From assembly GCA_009746045.1 (NCBI GenBank), contig RPFO01000406.1:3467701-3531700 (forward strand): a stretch of 64,000 bases of DNA, read 5' to 3'. The position numbers and the translations under genes are program-made. The notes under the pieces are model-generated. The model was not told where the DNA came from and did no database searches. It worked only from the letters and a program-made list of their open reading frames with translations. This document shows, in pieces, positions 1 to 25,368 of the stretch (positions are counted from its first letter, which is position 1; each line of letters begins with the position of its first letter). Origin of the DNA: Mesostigma viride. Lineage: Eukaryota > Streptophyta > Mesostigmatophyceae > Mesostigmatales > Mesostigmataceae.

Positions 1-64
1 TCCTCACGCTTGCCCATTTGTTGGACCCTGTGCACCCCTGGGCTTTTCCTCTCCACCCTGCCAG

Positions 65-14143
<14,079 letters not shown>

Positions 14144-14195
14144 GAACGTCCCTATTGCTAGGATGGAATCGTAGGCATCCGGATTATGCGGTATC

Positions 14196-14200
14196 TGTAA
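14196..14200 (+). promoter_or_regulatory. possible TGTAA poly(A) signal of MAD1
   Basis: TGTAA lies about 53 nt after the stop codon. TGTAA is the usual polyadenylation signal in chlorophyte algae; whether this alga uses it is unknown. Confidence 0.35.
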
Positions 14201-14503
14201 GCGGGCGGTCATGTTGGTAAAATTCCAGGGACCACAGAGCAGTTCTCAGTTCAACAGCTGCCTGACTTGCAGGAAGTGGGTCAGAGAAGCATACCTGACT
14301 GATCTATCTCCCTGACGAGATGGGTCCAATCTGATTCTGATAGCATCAAGAGAACCAGCACAGAGCTGACAAGTGTGCTGCGAACGTAGTTCCAGGTCTG
14401 GTGAGGAGACATGCTATCACTTGTTCGGACCTGATGTTGGCGCAGGAAAATACATGACAATCTAGTAGCATAATGTTTCAAACGCTTTAGATTAATTAGT
14501 CAT

Positions 14504-15068
14504 CGGTTTTCTCTGAATCAGTATAGTTTAATTAACGCATGCGGTAAAGACAGGGCCGCTGTGCAATGGCCTGCATGTAGAAGGCTGTCTGCAACATGAG
14601 CTGACTAATTCGATCTGTACAAAGGGTTTCACGCTAGCCTGAATTTCCCTTGGATGACCCGGTTGTTTATAAGGGTCGGTGGCTATTAATTAGTGGTCCA
14701 AGAAAATTAATTGTAGGTTTTATATGACGTGCTTGCAAAGATTCGTATTTGGTTGCACCGGCTGAGATTAGCTGGGGACGTGTAGGGTCGGCTGGTTGCT
14801 TAACGACTCTTTGACTGATTTGGTTTTTTTAGTGAGTCGTGATTAATTATTGTATAGTGGAGTCGGATGGGCCGCCAACAAGGGGTCCATGGGCGAGTTT
14901 CATGATTGTCAGTCTTGAGAACCTTCAACAACTACATGTACGGTTAACTCACTAGCCTGGGGGTGCGCGGCCACGTTGTTTGTAGTGGCGTTTTCAGCAC
15001 TGTTCAGGCGGGCGTGTGACGCATGCAGGTGTTAATTAATATAGGATGATGTCAGCTTGTGTGTCGGC
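14504..15068 (-). repeat. right arm of the large inverted repeat (downstream of MAD1)
   Basis: Inverted partner of 13005-13557. Between the arms lie ~950 nt containing MAD1 exons 9 and 10 and the start of the 3' UTR. No transposase ORF was seen in either arm. The arms could be two opposite insertions of one element or an inverted duplication. Confidence 0.92.
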
Positions 15069-16024
15069 AGATCATGCCATAAATGGGCAGAAATACTGCC
15101 GATGCATCGGCTGTAACTTCACAATTTTGCAAACCAGATGCCATCCAACCTACCCATATCTGTTGCGAACCCGACCCTTGGAACGGGCGCAACAATGGAA
15201 TAAATTATGTATTTTGGCTTGTTGTCATAGTCCGTAGGACTTTGGGACTCATTTCGGGACTTAATTTGGGAATTTTCCCTTGGTCAGGACTTTTGTATGG
15301 AATTATGATAGTTTGTGTGATTCGGACCAGTTATTTTGGGCCTAGGTTGATGTATGCGATCTTCTAGGGGCCGGTGCAGTCGCGCCACGCTGCGTACTTT
15401 ATAGCTGGTTGAGATATTGTACTCATGCGTGGATTCTGTAGCCTGGCGAGGGTCGATGTCGACCCGAGGATCTTGTGTGGACTGCATGTTTCGGAATTCT
15501 CTGGAAGGTCGGCGCCATGTCGGCGCCCCTTGCCAGCTTGGTGGCAGACCTAGGTGAAATTGGTCCGAGGACGAGAGTCTGGTCCTCTTGGTTTGGAATG
15601 AAATGAGTGTGTTATCACCTGTCTGAACCTGGGGCATAATTCCAACTGCATTTGGTAGCTCTATCCTAAATGTAGGTAGTGCAATATTAATCATCGTGAG
15701 CCGTAACAGGCCTAAAGCCACACCTGTTCCGTTAATCCCACTCCCAGAGAGTGGTCGTGGTTAGCCAAGAAACCGGGAATTAATTAATTAATTAATTCAT
15801 TAATAGACACGTGACTGCGTCACGTGAGCATAAGTCCTCAGTGGGAGGGGAACATGGGATGGAATGGATGGTATAAGCTATCTAGGTCCTAGTTACAGGG
15901 GTGTGGGCACCGCGGCCCGAATCGCTATGAATGCCATACTTGGTCACACGCGGAGCCCCCACAGGCTTGGGGGTGGTCTCCTTCATCACTACTTGCCATC
16001 TATCCTTGCGCACCATCTGCCTCC
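15069..16024. other. intergenic, no gene recognised; contains a dispersed repeat
   Basis: No convincing coding region. Positions 15887-15985 resemble 30197-30285: both share CGGCCCGAATC(A/G)CTATG followed ~30 nt later by GGAGCCCCCAC. A (TTAA)n run sits at 15777-15799, and a CACGTGACTGCGTCACGTG palindrome at about 15809-15827. Confidence 0.6.
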
Positions 16025-16790
16025 ATTAATTAATTAATTAATAGATAATTAATTAATCTGCCTCCATATTACAGACAAACCAGGAGGTTGCCCGGGGGTG
16101 AGCCCGTCACGTCTAGTGTAGCACATGTCCATGCCGAGTCTATCACGAAAAGTCCACGGGTGGCGGCCCTGCCGCGCGCGGCCAGGGGCACGCCAGGTGA
16201 GGACATATCGCCCAGGCTGGGCGGGCTTGGTGCCAGCTAGTCTATCTGATGTATCTACCTGATCTGTGCGGGCCAGGTGCCCGGCTAGGCCCAGGCGCCT
16301 GGCTAGGCCCAGGCGCCTGTGCCTAATAATGTGGGAAACATAGGGCAAATCAGCGTACAAATCCTCATTACTAATGTGCAAACCAAAGGGGATGTTAAGG
16401 GCCTTGCGCAGCATCTTGGTGACGGCGCCGTCGAGTCGTTGCTCCAGCTCCTGCATCAGTGTCCACGTCTCGGCGCCGTAGGTCAGGATCGTCAGAATGG
16501 GCAGTAGGGCCCCGGCCGCGGGCAGCTTGTCAGCGAGGTGCCGAAGGGCCGATGCCGGGCCGGCAGCGAACAGCTGGGCGTGGCTGGCCGGGATGTCCAG
16601 CGCGTCGACGAACGCCTCTGCGGCGCGCTTGTGGGCGCGTTTTTCAGGGAAGTCCTCCAGGGCGTCGTCAGATTTCTCGAGCAACTGAAGTGTGCGCAAA
16701 TCAGGTGGTGCCACGTGCTTACGAAAGGGCGAGGGGAATCGCAGGCGGATGCGGGCGGTGACGATGCGATGATCGGAGCGCACCAGGAAT
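16025..16790 (-). mobile_element. LINE copy with large internal deletion (endonuclease end fused to RT tail)
   Basis: One open frame of about 244 codons (16783 to 16049) begins with SDHRIVTARIRLRF, the catalytic end of an APE endonuclease. It then jumps to the C-terminal RT region: LTYGAETWTL, LDGAVTKMLRKALN and AGHLARTDQVDT. The LINE at 24119-28860 has the same two blocks (SDHRLVRATIRLRF; LTYGAEAWTL; VGHLARTSQVDT) separated by the full reverse transcriptase. About 3 kb is therefore missing here without loss of frame. An 18-bp tandem duplication gives GLARRLGLAGHLAR. The 3' end is a (TTAA)n tail (16025-16060), as expected for such LINEs. The copy is also 5'-truncated and cannot be autonomous. 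Confidence 0.85.
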
Positions 16791-17484
16791 AACCTACCTT
16801 AACAATAGGATCTTTCGCACGACCCGGATGGGTTCGTTACACTGGTTATCGGAGGTTATAGGTTAGGGTGGTTGAACATGGCGGCCCAGAGCCGGATTTA
16901 GCTTGGCAAAGGCCCAGAGCCGACAGGGTTCATCCCGCCCAGCATAGGCGGTTGCCAGATCCCGGTGACGCTCAGGACAGCTATAGCCACAGCCGGGATG
17001 CCAATCATGCCATCCAAGACCTCTTAACCCGTTGAGGGGTGTCTAAGGACGCTAGACGTCCATGCAAGTGGTAAGATTTCCATGATTTCCTTCTTGCTTC
17101 CCCCCCTGTCTTACCCACGCGCGTGCTGAGCAACAGGGTATATGTTTTCTGTCGTGTCCGATTTCATGTTCGTGACTGTTGGTACCCACGTTGCCCCAGA
17201 GGCCAACGTTCGTGAGCCGTGGGCGGACCCCCAGAGGGCAACGCTGCCTACGGCTCGAGGGTAGTCACCGGCTGGCCGTTGCCTAACTGTGTTGCCGGTG
17301 GCTGTACCTCAACGTTCTTGGTACCGTTTGTGAACGTTTTGTTTCTGCCTTGTGTTTCTCTCTCGCTGTGAGCACGTCACCTGCACGTAGAGGTATCCTG
17401 GGTGGGCTGTCCTCCCTTTCTTTCCCTTCCTGCATTTCATGATTCAATACCGTGTGATATTGCTTTATACCTAATCCGTAGTTC
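16791..17484 (+). other. no gene recognised; possible leader or LTR of the element below
   Basis: A GC-rich stretch with two CCCCAGAGG(C/G) motifs (17191, 17229), which also occur in the downstream gag-like ORF (18067, 18094, 22999). That hints the segment belongs to the same element. No direct repeat pairing it with the 3' side was found by eye. Confidence 0.35.
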
Positions 17485-17835
17485 ATGGGAACCTCTCGCA
17501 GCAGACGTAATAATGAAGGAGGATATAGACGTCAAGGAGGTAGATCCCAATACCTATACTATGCAGTAACACACGACGGGGCCACAGGCCAACCAGGCAT
17601 TTTCTATAGTTGGGCTGCGTGTAGCAATCATATTAAGGATAAAGTCCTACACCCAGCGTCGTTAGCTAGATGGCAGGGATTGAATACGTTAGCTGAGGCA
17701 GATCAGTTTATTAAGGATAATATGCCCCTCCCAGAAGGGCTGCACCAGACTAGGCGTAGCACCCAGTTACCTGCACAGGATGTGTTGCGTGCACTGGAGC
17801 AGCTTCACCTGGGCCCAGTCGCTAGGGCATACTAG
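17485..17835 (+). CDS. small protein with caulimovirus-VI / RNase H1 N-terminal-like domain
   Basis: A complete 116-residue ORF with ATG and TAG. Residues ~22-78 read YYAVTHDG, GQPGIFYSWAACSNHI and GLNTLAEADQFI. This is the pattern of the Cauli_VI / RNase H1 hybrid-binding domain (YYAV..G..PGIY.SW..C...V....A..F.T..EA..F). That fold binds RNA/DNA hybrids and double-stranded RNA in RNase H1 and in several retroelements. The N-terminus is Arg/Gly-rich. It lies just upstream of a gag-like ORF, so it may be an accessory ORF of the retroelement rather than a host gene. No RNase H catalytic domain is attached. Confidence 0.6.
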   Translation: MGTSRSRRNNEGGYRRQGGRSQYLYYAVTHDGATGQPGIFYSWAACSNHIKDKVLHPASLARWQGLNTLAEADQFIKDNMPLPEGLHQTRRSTQLPAQDVLRALEQLHLGPVARAY

Positions 17836-18027
17836 CACTACTACCGCTACTAGATACTGGTATAGAGTGAGACTGCTATTAGCTTAGATACCATAGTTAG
17901 TAGATAATATTAGTACTATTAGAAGCATTAGTTGTGGCTTCTGCTCTTTTCTCTCTTGCCTGCCTGTGTTGGGGGAGGTACTGTGTAAGGTACTGTGTAA
18001 GGTGCTGGTACGGTACGAGGGCCCAGA

Positions 18028-18463
18028 ATGCCCAAGAAGAAAAAGCAAGGTGGTGGTAACACGACGCCCCCAGAGGGCCAGAACAGTAGATCGTCCCCAG
18101 AGGACAATAGAGCAGGGCAGGAAGTATCCAGCACGTCCAGTCAGGGTTCCAGAAGATCTAGCAAGTCCAGTAGAAGCTCCAGAGGCTCCCGGAGATCCGA
18201 TGCAGCCGCTAGGTATACCGCAGAACGGCAGGCGACCCTGGAGTCGCAGCTAGAACAAGCTGCCGGCCTAGGGTTTGATCAGCAACAGCAGTCGCCGCAG
18301 CCGGACAGCCTCAGCCTCAGCAGTCGCCGCAGCGACAGCATCAGCCTCAGCAGTCGCCGCAGCTACAGCATGTGCCCCAGCAGTCGCCACAGCGACAACA
18401 ACTGTCTCAGCAGTCGCCGCAGCGACAGCCTCAGTCTCAGCAGTCTCCGCCGTCGCGACAGAC

Positions 18464-18511
<48 letters not shown>

Positions 18512-18520
18512 ACAGCAGAT

Positions 18521-18553
<33 letters not shown>

Positions 18554-19496
18554 ACAGCAGATGCAGCAGCAGCAGCAGCAGCAGCGACAGCAACAGCAGA
18601 CGCAGCAGCAGTCGCGACCGCTATTGACCCAGCATATGGGCAACTGGGACAGGGTACCTCCTACGCAGCGACCACCCTCTGTGGAAGTCGTGCAGGAGGC
18701 TGATGAGGAGATAGAGGTCGCGGCTAGCCCGGTAGCTAGTTCGCCGTTTGCCCCTCCGCCTGAGTTCGTGCAATCCTCCTAACTGGTGGTAGGCCGCCCG
18801 TGCCTGACTCACCCTTGCTTGGGCACGGCGTGGCCGCGGCGGGTTTGGGCTGGGTCATGGAAGGGATCCCCGTTTGGTCTCCTTTGGAGCGAACGAGAGC
18901 TGGTCGAGACCCCCGCCACAGGCGTCAGGGTCGGCTCACATGCAGACCGATCCTGAGGACGCGGACTACGATCCCCCAAGCCCGGCCCTTCCCTACAGTA
19001 CCCACTTCCCTCCCCACAAGGAGCGCGCCCACCAACGCCAACTTCAGTCGGCTGCCCCTGGACGACCCCGGTTATGAGCATCCCACATCCGTTCGCGTTC
19101 GGCGTGAGTCAGCCCCCTTTGCGTCACAGCGGGTGTCCGCTGAGTACGCGCCCCGCCGAGAATCCGGCGACCTCAATCCCGAGCGTGAGGAGCCGGACAC
19201 CTTTGTGTCCCTACGTCCACGGGCATGACCAGACTACAGGACGGGGCTCTCAACAGGAGATGCGGGCGCGTCGTCACGAGCCCCTCACCTTTTCCAGCCC
19301 CGCGTACTGCAGCAAGGGCGGCCCCTTGCGACCTGACCGTGTCAAGGCCCCGCCTATGCCAGATTTTAAGGCGGTGCCCAAGCTCCATGCGGGCATGACT
19401 CCCCGTGAGATCGACGAGTGGGCTCGTATGTGGCAGCAGCTGTACACAGTATGGTGTGAACACAACGAGTGGCAGCTGGCTACCAAGGAGTTACGT
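18028..19496 (+). pseudogene. gag-like 5' part of a decayed Ty3/gypsy-type retrotransposon
   Basis: Coding character continues through three frames: Lys/Ser/Arg-rich start (MPKKKKQGG, 18028), a Gln-rich middle (18372-18782, polyQ from CAG), and a C-terminal segment (19074-19499) with TPREIDEWARMWQQLYTVW. A one-base loss near 18300 and stops at 18781 and 19226 break it. The frame is cut at 19496 by the transposon at 19497-21987; more gag follows at 21992. The polyprotein would have built virus-like particles of the retroelement; this copy is dead. Confidence 0.65.
18456..18615 (+). repeat. CAG-rich tract (polyglutamine in gag)
   Basis: Runs of CAG with CGACAGCAACAG interruptions, a trinucleotide repeat inside the gag-like frame. 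On the minus strand it gives only poly-Leu/Cys shadows. Confidence 0.85.
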
Positions 19497-21987
19497 TAAA
19501 TAGTGCCGGAACCTTTTGCCCACTGAGGCAAATCGGGCCGGAACACTATTTTGCCCGGAATAACCACTTCCGAGCACCCAAGTTAAGGGGAGGGGACACC
19601 CCTAAAGGGCACTTTTCTGGAAACCATACCTATGCATGTGCTAAAAATCCAATGATGATTGGGGACCATAAATATGATTTTAAAAAAATTTTCCAGCCAC
19701 TTGGGGGTGGTACTAGCCCCCACCATACACCGGTTACGCGCTAAAAATAGAAAAAGACGCTATTTTAGTCACATTTTTCCTAGGACAATGGGCAAACATA
19801 TTGGGACCAAATCATATATTCCCGCATAGTTCCCCCACTTTTGAGAAAGCCTGCCTAATTTTGAGCACAAAATAATGATGTTTAGACGGCATTGATGGAT
19901 TTTCCCGCAAAAAGGGTCCTTTTTTAACAAAAAAAAAAACAAATCATAAACACATGCAATAGTGCCAAATCATATATTCCCAAATACTAGAGAGGGGGGG
20001 ACATGCAGCCCCAAATTTTCAGGTCATTCTGACAAGCGCAGCCCTATTTGATGGATATTCCTAGATTGCCACCTGTGACGAAGGTTTAAGGGAGGTTTTA
20101 GCTAGTATTTAACCACACTAACACCCCTTTATACATCTAAGCCTCATGAAAACTGGCCAAACCACATACTACCATTCTCTGCACATATGGTACCTCCTAT
20201 GTTCAAGGTTTGACGCCATTCTGACAAGAATGCCCAAGTTACAACCATTCCAAGACGGCCACCCATGTAGACGCTACAAGGAAATTAGAGTAACCATTTA
20301 GCCACACTAGCACCTCCTTCTTCATCAAAGACATCTGCAAACTGACCAAAGCACACATAATCAACTCTTGCATGCTGACGGCAACGCATGCTCAATGTGG
20401 GGGGTCATTGCGACAAGAACTGCTCAAGTTGATGGGTTTCCTATATGACCACATGACAAGGTGCTAAGGACCACTCAGTAAGTTAGTAACCCCACAGTGC
20501 CACTTAATATGCCATCCAACATGCACCAAAACCATGCAGAGTATGTTTACAAAGTACAAAGGGGTGGCCACGCACCTCATATGTCTTCATCCCTCGATCC
20601 AGCATGGCCAGCCTTGTAAATATGTGCATAGCCTTGACGATGGTAGCCCTAACATGCCTAAGCAGCATTTCCTATGTTTCTCCCAGGTTAGAGTGTAAGG
20701 TTGATGCCAACCAAGCTAATCAACACAACAACACCTCCTAAACTGTCCTCCCTGGCATGGATGACAAACTGGGACTATGGAGGGCAAGGAACCAAGTAAG
20801 AACATGGTATATATAGCTTGCATGCAGTCATGCATGTCAACCATGGTTGGCTCAGCACATTGTAGTCTTGTCACATCATCATAACAAAGGAAAGCTCAAA
20901 CAACCATTGGTGCCAGCTATCTACATGCAGTCACACAAATGCAATATCTCCAACATCATCATCACTATAAAACACTTCCATCCCTGCACGATAAAATGCA
21001 AAGAAACCATTGGCGGCCCTTCACCGCATGAGCGCTGTGATGCCGCTGCGGCCTGCGAAGAGAGGGTGCGTCACTCTCAAACAACAAGAAGCGTCCATAC
21101 GCACAACATCCTTGCCAGAACACGTTTTATGAAATGCCTTATACCTTCCCGAAGAGCTATAGGCTGCGACTGAAGCGCCCCTGATCACGACATCAACGAA
21201 AACAATCTAAAGCTGCCAGGTATTCGACAACACAACGGCAAGCGATCGACGGCGAGCTAGCTGGCGGGAACTGCCCAAAAAGAACGCAAAAAATCTCGAA
21301 CGATGAGCTCATAGAAGAAAGCACCGATAGCAGATAACATTCGCGACAAATCTGTACCTTGCCCTCGTAAATCCCTCGCCCAGGCGCGCAACAACAGCCG
21401 TTCTTCCATGGACAGGTCAGACACGCACTGCGCAGGTCTGAACAATTAGTTACCGATAATGGCCGAAAATCTGGCAAAAAGCACCAGCTCGGTTTAGAAT
21501 TCGATGCAACCGATATTAATGCCTGCTTCACGGTCAGAACAGCCCCCGAAACCGCTATTTTACAGCCGCCATCATGAATTCTATTTCATTCCGCGTGACC
21601 AAAAAATTCAGATTACCCCCCATGCCGATGGCATAAAAAAACAACAGCGATATTGTAAACCAGCTGATTTCCGCCACAAACTAACATCATAAACTCATCT
21701 CCTTTTAGATTCGAGTAAAATTTTTGCATTTCGCCTGCCCTAGTGTGGTAGTTTCGCCTGAACGCAGTCGCCATGGCCACTTCCGCAAGGGGTGCGCGCA
21801 CCGTGCCCGTGAAATTTGTGACCTTCGGTTCCGGCGCGAATTTTTTGGCGCCAAAAAATTCGGGGGTGTCCCGTCCCCTTAATTCGGCCGAATAAATTGG
21901 GTGCACGCTCGGAAGTGGTTATTCCGGGCAGAATAGTGTTCCGGCCCGATTTGCCTCACAGTGGGCAAAAGGTTCCGGCACTATTTA
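19497..21987. mobile_element. palindromic (foldback) element inserted in gag, TSD ACGT
   Basis: The left end starts TAAATAGTGCCGGAACC; the right end is its inverse GGTTCCGGCACTATTTA. The two ~90-100 nt arms (19497-19582 and 21883-21987) are near-perfect inverted copies. ACGT at 19493-19496 and 21988-21991 is the likely target duplication. Without the insert (19587-21878 plus one TTAA) the element would be a ~190-bp hairpin. Its terminal sequence resembles the palindromes at 40032, 49543 and 56751 (GTGC-GGAA-CCTTTT-GCC-ACT). Confidence 0.82.
19587..21878. mobile_element. TTAA-flanked DNA transposon, copy 1 (piggyBac-like, non-autonomous)
   Basis: Flanked by TTAA at 19583-19586 and 21879-21882. 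Ends are GGGGAGGGGACACCCC and GGGGTGTCCCGTCCCC. The first ~220 nt match the inverted right end of copy 2 (40226-42109), including CACTTTTCTGGAAA, CCACTTGGGGGTGGTACTA and TAGAAAAAGACGCTATTTT. The last ~120 nt match the left end of copy 2 (TTTTTTGGCGCCAAAAAATTCG). TTAA target choice and G-rich inverted ends are typical of piggyBac-type elements. No transposase frame is visible, so it probably depends on another copy. Positions 20024-20430 hold three diverged ~190-nt repeats (key string GACAAGNNNNNCCC). Confidence 0.8.
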
Positions 21988-21991
21988 ACGT

Positions 21992-22640
21992 AACTCAAGG
22001 TGTTGATCCCGTACGTGGTGGTGAAGTGCATGGACCCATCAGTAGTCGGGATGCTTAACGTCGAGAGTGTGGCGGCTCAGTCATACCCGCAGACGGTTGA
22101 GGAACTGCTGGAGCGCATCCGGCGCAAGCTCATCCCTCCCGGCTATCGACTGACCGAGCGGTTTGAGTTCGGCCGCCTAAGTCAAGGCAACACTGACTTG
22201 GCGGAGTTCCTCACCACCTTTGACTCCTTTGCGGCGCGGCTGACCGGCGACCTGACGTGGACCGAGTACAAGATTCGGTTTCTGGAGGCTATTCACCCTG
22301 ACCTCCTGTGACGAGGTTAAGAAGCACTACGCGGAGGTGCCCTGGGCGAATCTTGACATCCACGCCGTCCAACAGTACCTTCTCCAAGTGGCCGACATCA
22401 TCACGCACCAGGGCTCAGCCAGCCCACGGGAAGTTGAACCCGTCCGGGAGGAGGAATCCGAGGACGATGAGGTGCCCGCCACACAGCTACACACCATCGA
22501 CGTGTCCAAGGCCCGCTGCTTCAGGTGCAACGAGATCGGACACCTCAATTGAAGGACTGCCCGCGACTCAAGACGCGCACACGTGTTCCAGCGTGGGCCC
22601 ACAATTTCCAGCAAGGCCCCCCGGATGACGACGACCAGCG
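21992..22640 (+). pseudogene. gag continuation and CCHC zinc knuckle of the gypsy-type element
   Basis: Frame 22000-22311 reads as a retrotransposon gag domain (SYPQTVEELLERIRRKLIPP, GNTDLAEFLTTFDSF, TEYKIRFLEAI). A shift near 22310 leads to the 22327-22550 frame with KARCFRCNEIGHLN. The next frame supplies DCPRLKTRT, so the knuckle C-x2-C-x4-H-x4-C is split by a one-base change at about 22550. Confidence 0.75.
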
Positions 22641-22959
22641 CGCGGACGCGCGGTCCCCTGGGGAAGGGGAGGGATCCCACACTCGGGTTTGATCCCTCAG
22701 TGCGCTGGAACCTCGCGGCCCTCCTGTGGTCGTGGCGGAGTACCTATACCAGGCACGTGACCAGCAGGAGGAGGCGGAGGAGGCCGACGTATACACGGTC
22801 ACTTCCCCCGGGAGACGTGATGGTCGCAGCTAGTATTGGTGCCTGTGTCATTCTACCAAACTAGCTGCGGGCCATTGGTGCCTCTCGCTCATACGTTTCC
22901 CGGACGACATCTTCGGATCGACGAGGGGGAAGGGAGGAGTAGAGTTATAGCCAATCAGG

Positions 22960-23650
22960 TCAGTAGAACAGACGCCCGCACCAGATGCAGACGCGTCGGC
23001 CCCAGAGGCCAATAACGTAGATAGGAACGACGGGCAGGCCCCAGAGGTCTCCCCGCCTTCTGCCTTACCTGGACCAGTGGCAGCCACCGTGGCGCCTCTG
23101 GGCGCCGCCGACATCATCCTCAGCGTGGACTGGCAGGATGCCCAGGACGTAACGATCAGTGTCAAGCGCCGCGTGGTGTGGTTCCCGGATGGCTCCTTCT
23201 GGTGCCCTCAGCACCAATACCTTGCGCATGGCATTGAGGTTCGCAACGTCCAGTACGAATCCGGTCCCGAGCGACAGCGACGGCATGCCTCCCAGATGCT
23301 CATGAAGAGAGGCGGCCCCAGTGCTTGTGCATCCTGACCCGTCCCTAAGTTCCTTTTGTTTGTGGTCGCGACGGATGCGCGGGCAAGGTGCATGGCCATC
23401 GGTGGGGTTTTGTTGCAGGACCAAGGCAAGGGCTTGCAACCGGTTGAGTATATCTCCTGCACCATGATCCCCGCCGAGCGGAACGATCCGGTTCATCAGC
23501 AGGAGCTACTGGCCGTGGTTTATATCTGTTACATACATCACTTGCCTCGCATGGTGCCACCACTTGCTGGGTGCGCAGTTTGCTGCCGCCGACATCTTCG
23601 GACGCAATCCCAGTTGGCAGCGTTGTCTGTGTATTTCAGACCTTGGGCGC
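22960..23650 (+). pseudogene. protease and RNase H remnants of the gypsy-type element
   Basis: ADIILSVDWQDA and KRRVVWF (23105-23185) match the end of a Ty3-type retropepsin (DVILGMDWL...KRR.V.F). At 23356-23530 FVVATDARARCMAIGGVLLQ, PVEYIS, ERNDPVHQQELLAVV match the Ty3/gypsy RNase H, followed by AAADIFGRNP (usual ADALSR.P). The whole reverse transcriptase between them is missing, so this copy has a large internal deletion. No integrase was recognised. Confidence 0.72.
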
Positions 23651-24118
23651 CTTCCGCTGTGGTTGACTCGGCATCAGGTGTCTTGCAGATGGGATGACGA
23701 GTTCAGCACTTGCGCGCGCATCTCCGCACAGGCAAGACGTGATTCAGCTCGGTGGTCCTCCCTGCATCGACCGCATTGGTCAGTTCTGCACGCGAGCACC
23801 TGCCGTAGTCGTTGATGACGACTGCGGTGATCCATATTTTTGCCTTTGCTCGGCTGTGGCGTTTACAACGCTGTCACATGATGGCGCGTGCGCGCCCCGC
23901 GGACCACTGTTGCGAACCCCAATTATTGCGTGCCCGCGCCACTGTGCATGGTCGCGCGCAACGTGTCCGCCACGTGCGTATTACTATCCCAGTTGTGATA
24001 AGCATCGTCGCCTGTAGCCATGCATCCGGTAGTATTGGAATCGGTCGACCCCATCAATTGGGTTGTCTTGGCGTTGATTGGTGTGCGCCTCTGATTCGGG
24101 TCGCTGGCGGAATTTTAT
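23651..24118 (+). other. no gene recognised between gypsy remnant and LINE
   Basis: May include the 3' end of the gypsy-type element and the 5' UTR of the LINE. No feature can be supported. Confidence 0.4.
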
Positions 24119-24399
24119 ATGCTGCCGCGGCCCTGCACTAGCGCGGTCGCCAGGGAGGGCAGCAGTGAGAGGGAGATTGATGGATTTGTGGGAAGTGGGG
24201 GAGATTCCAGGAAGGATTATGGGGGTTCCTGTTCCTGTTGTTCCAGTCCAGAGATCCGGAGTTTCCAGTCACCCAGGGCACTACGCTTGCAGGACAAAAT
24301 AAATGCGATGAAAAGCACTATTTCTACCGCTTCCCTTCCTCCCTCCGTTTCACCCCCACCTCCACCCCCCGCCGCATCCACCCCCATCATCCATCGTCG

Positions 24400-25368
24400 T
24401 CCTCCCCTGGTGGGCCAGCAGGCATCCTTGGCCCTTGCCACTTTTAACACCCGCACATTGCTAGATGACGATCATAGCTGCCGGGTTGAGGAGCTAGTCG
24501 CATTTTGCATTGAGCATCGTGTGTCTATATTAGGCGTCCAGGAACACCGCCGCACGGTGCCACTTGGCATGGTGAGCACTGATCGCTTGGCGGGTGGCTG
24601 GCGGTTTTACTTCGCTGGCAGCGGTACGTCTGGCCAAGGTGGTGTTGGTCTTTTGTGTTCGCCGCTGGCCGTTGCTAGCCTCAGCACGCTTAAGTTTCTA
24701 ACGCCACGCCTTATGGTAGCACACTTCACCTCCGTCGAGGGGCGGTCTAAACACCACCTCACGGTGGGGGTGGGCTACGCACCCCATAGTGGTCTACCTG
24801 CGTTGGAACGCCAGAAGTTCTTCGAGGACTTGCATAGCCTTGAGGGGGCCACCCCGGCCCGCCACTTTTTGGTTATGTTGCTAGACGCCAATGCCACGCT
24901 CCCCGTGGGTACTGCTGGCAGTCGCTTTGCGCCTGCTGACACTGCTGCTAATGACAACACTCCCCTGTTCTCTGCCTTTTTGCGGGATAGCGGGATGGTT
25001 GCTGTCAACTGCCACTTCCTGCGTCCCTCCCAGGACTTGGTCACTTTTCGTGGCCCTAACGGCCGTCAGGCCTGTCTGGACTACGTGGTGGTACGGCAGC
25101 CCAGGTGTACCTCGGTTCTGGACACCCGAGTGTTTGACACGCCCACGGTGTGCTCTGACCACCGGTTGGTGCGCGCGACCATTCGGCTCCGGTTCCACGT
25201 CCCCGCGCGCCGCGCCGCACTGGTCCGCCCTGACTGGTCTGCTCTACGCCCGGTCCGGGGAGATCCTGAGGACTGGACGGACGCCGAGCACGAGCGGAAC
25301 CGGTGCCGCCGGGAGTACCTGTCGGCCCTGGACGCCCAGGCGGATGTCGACGAGCTGGACAAGTTACG
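24400..25368 (+). pseudogene. LINE endonuclease (APE-type) segment
   Basis: Motifs in order: ATFNTRTL, SILGVQEHR (metal-binding Glu), VGYAPHS, LVMLLDANATL (usual GDFNA position), FRGPNGRQACLDYVVV, and SDHRLVRATIRLRF (catalytic Asp-His). The frame opens upstream at 24119. A one-base change near 25368 moves the reading into the RT frame. Confidence 0.9.
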
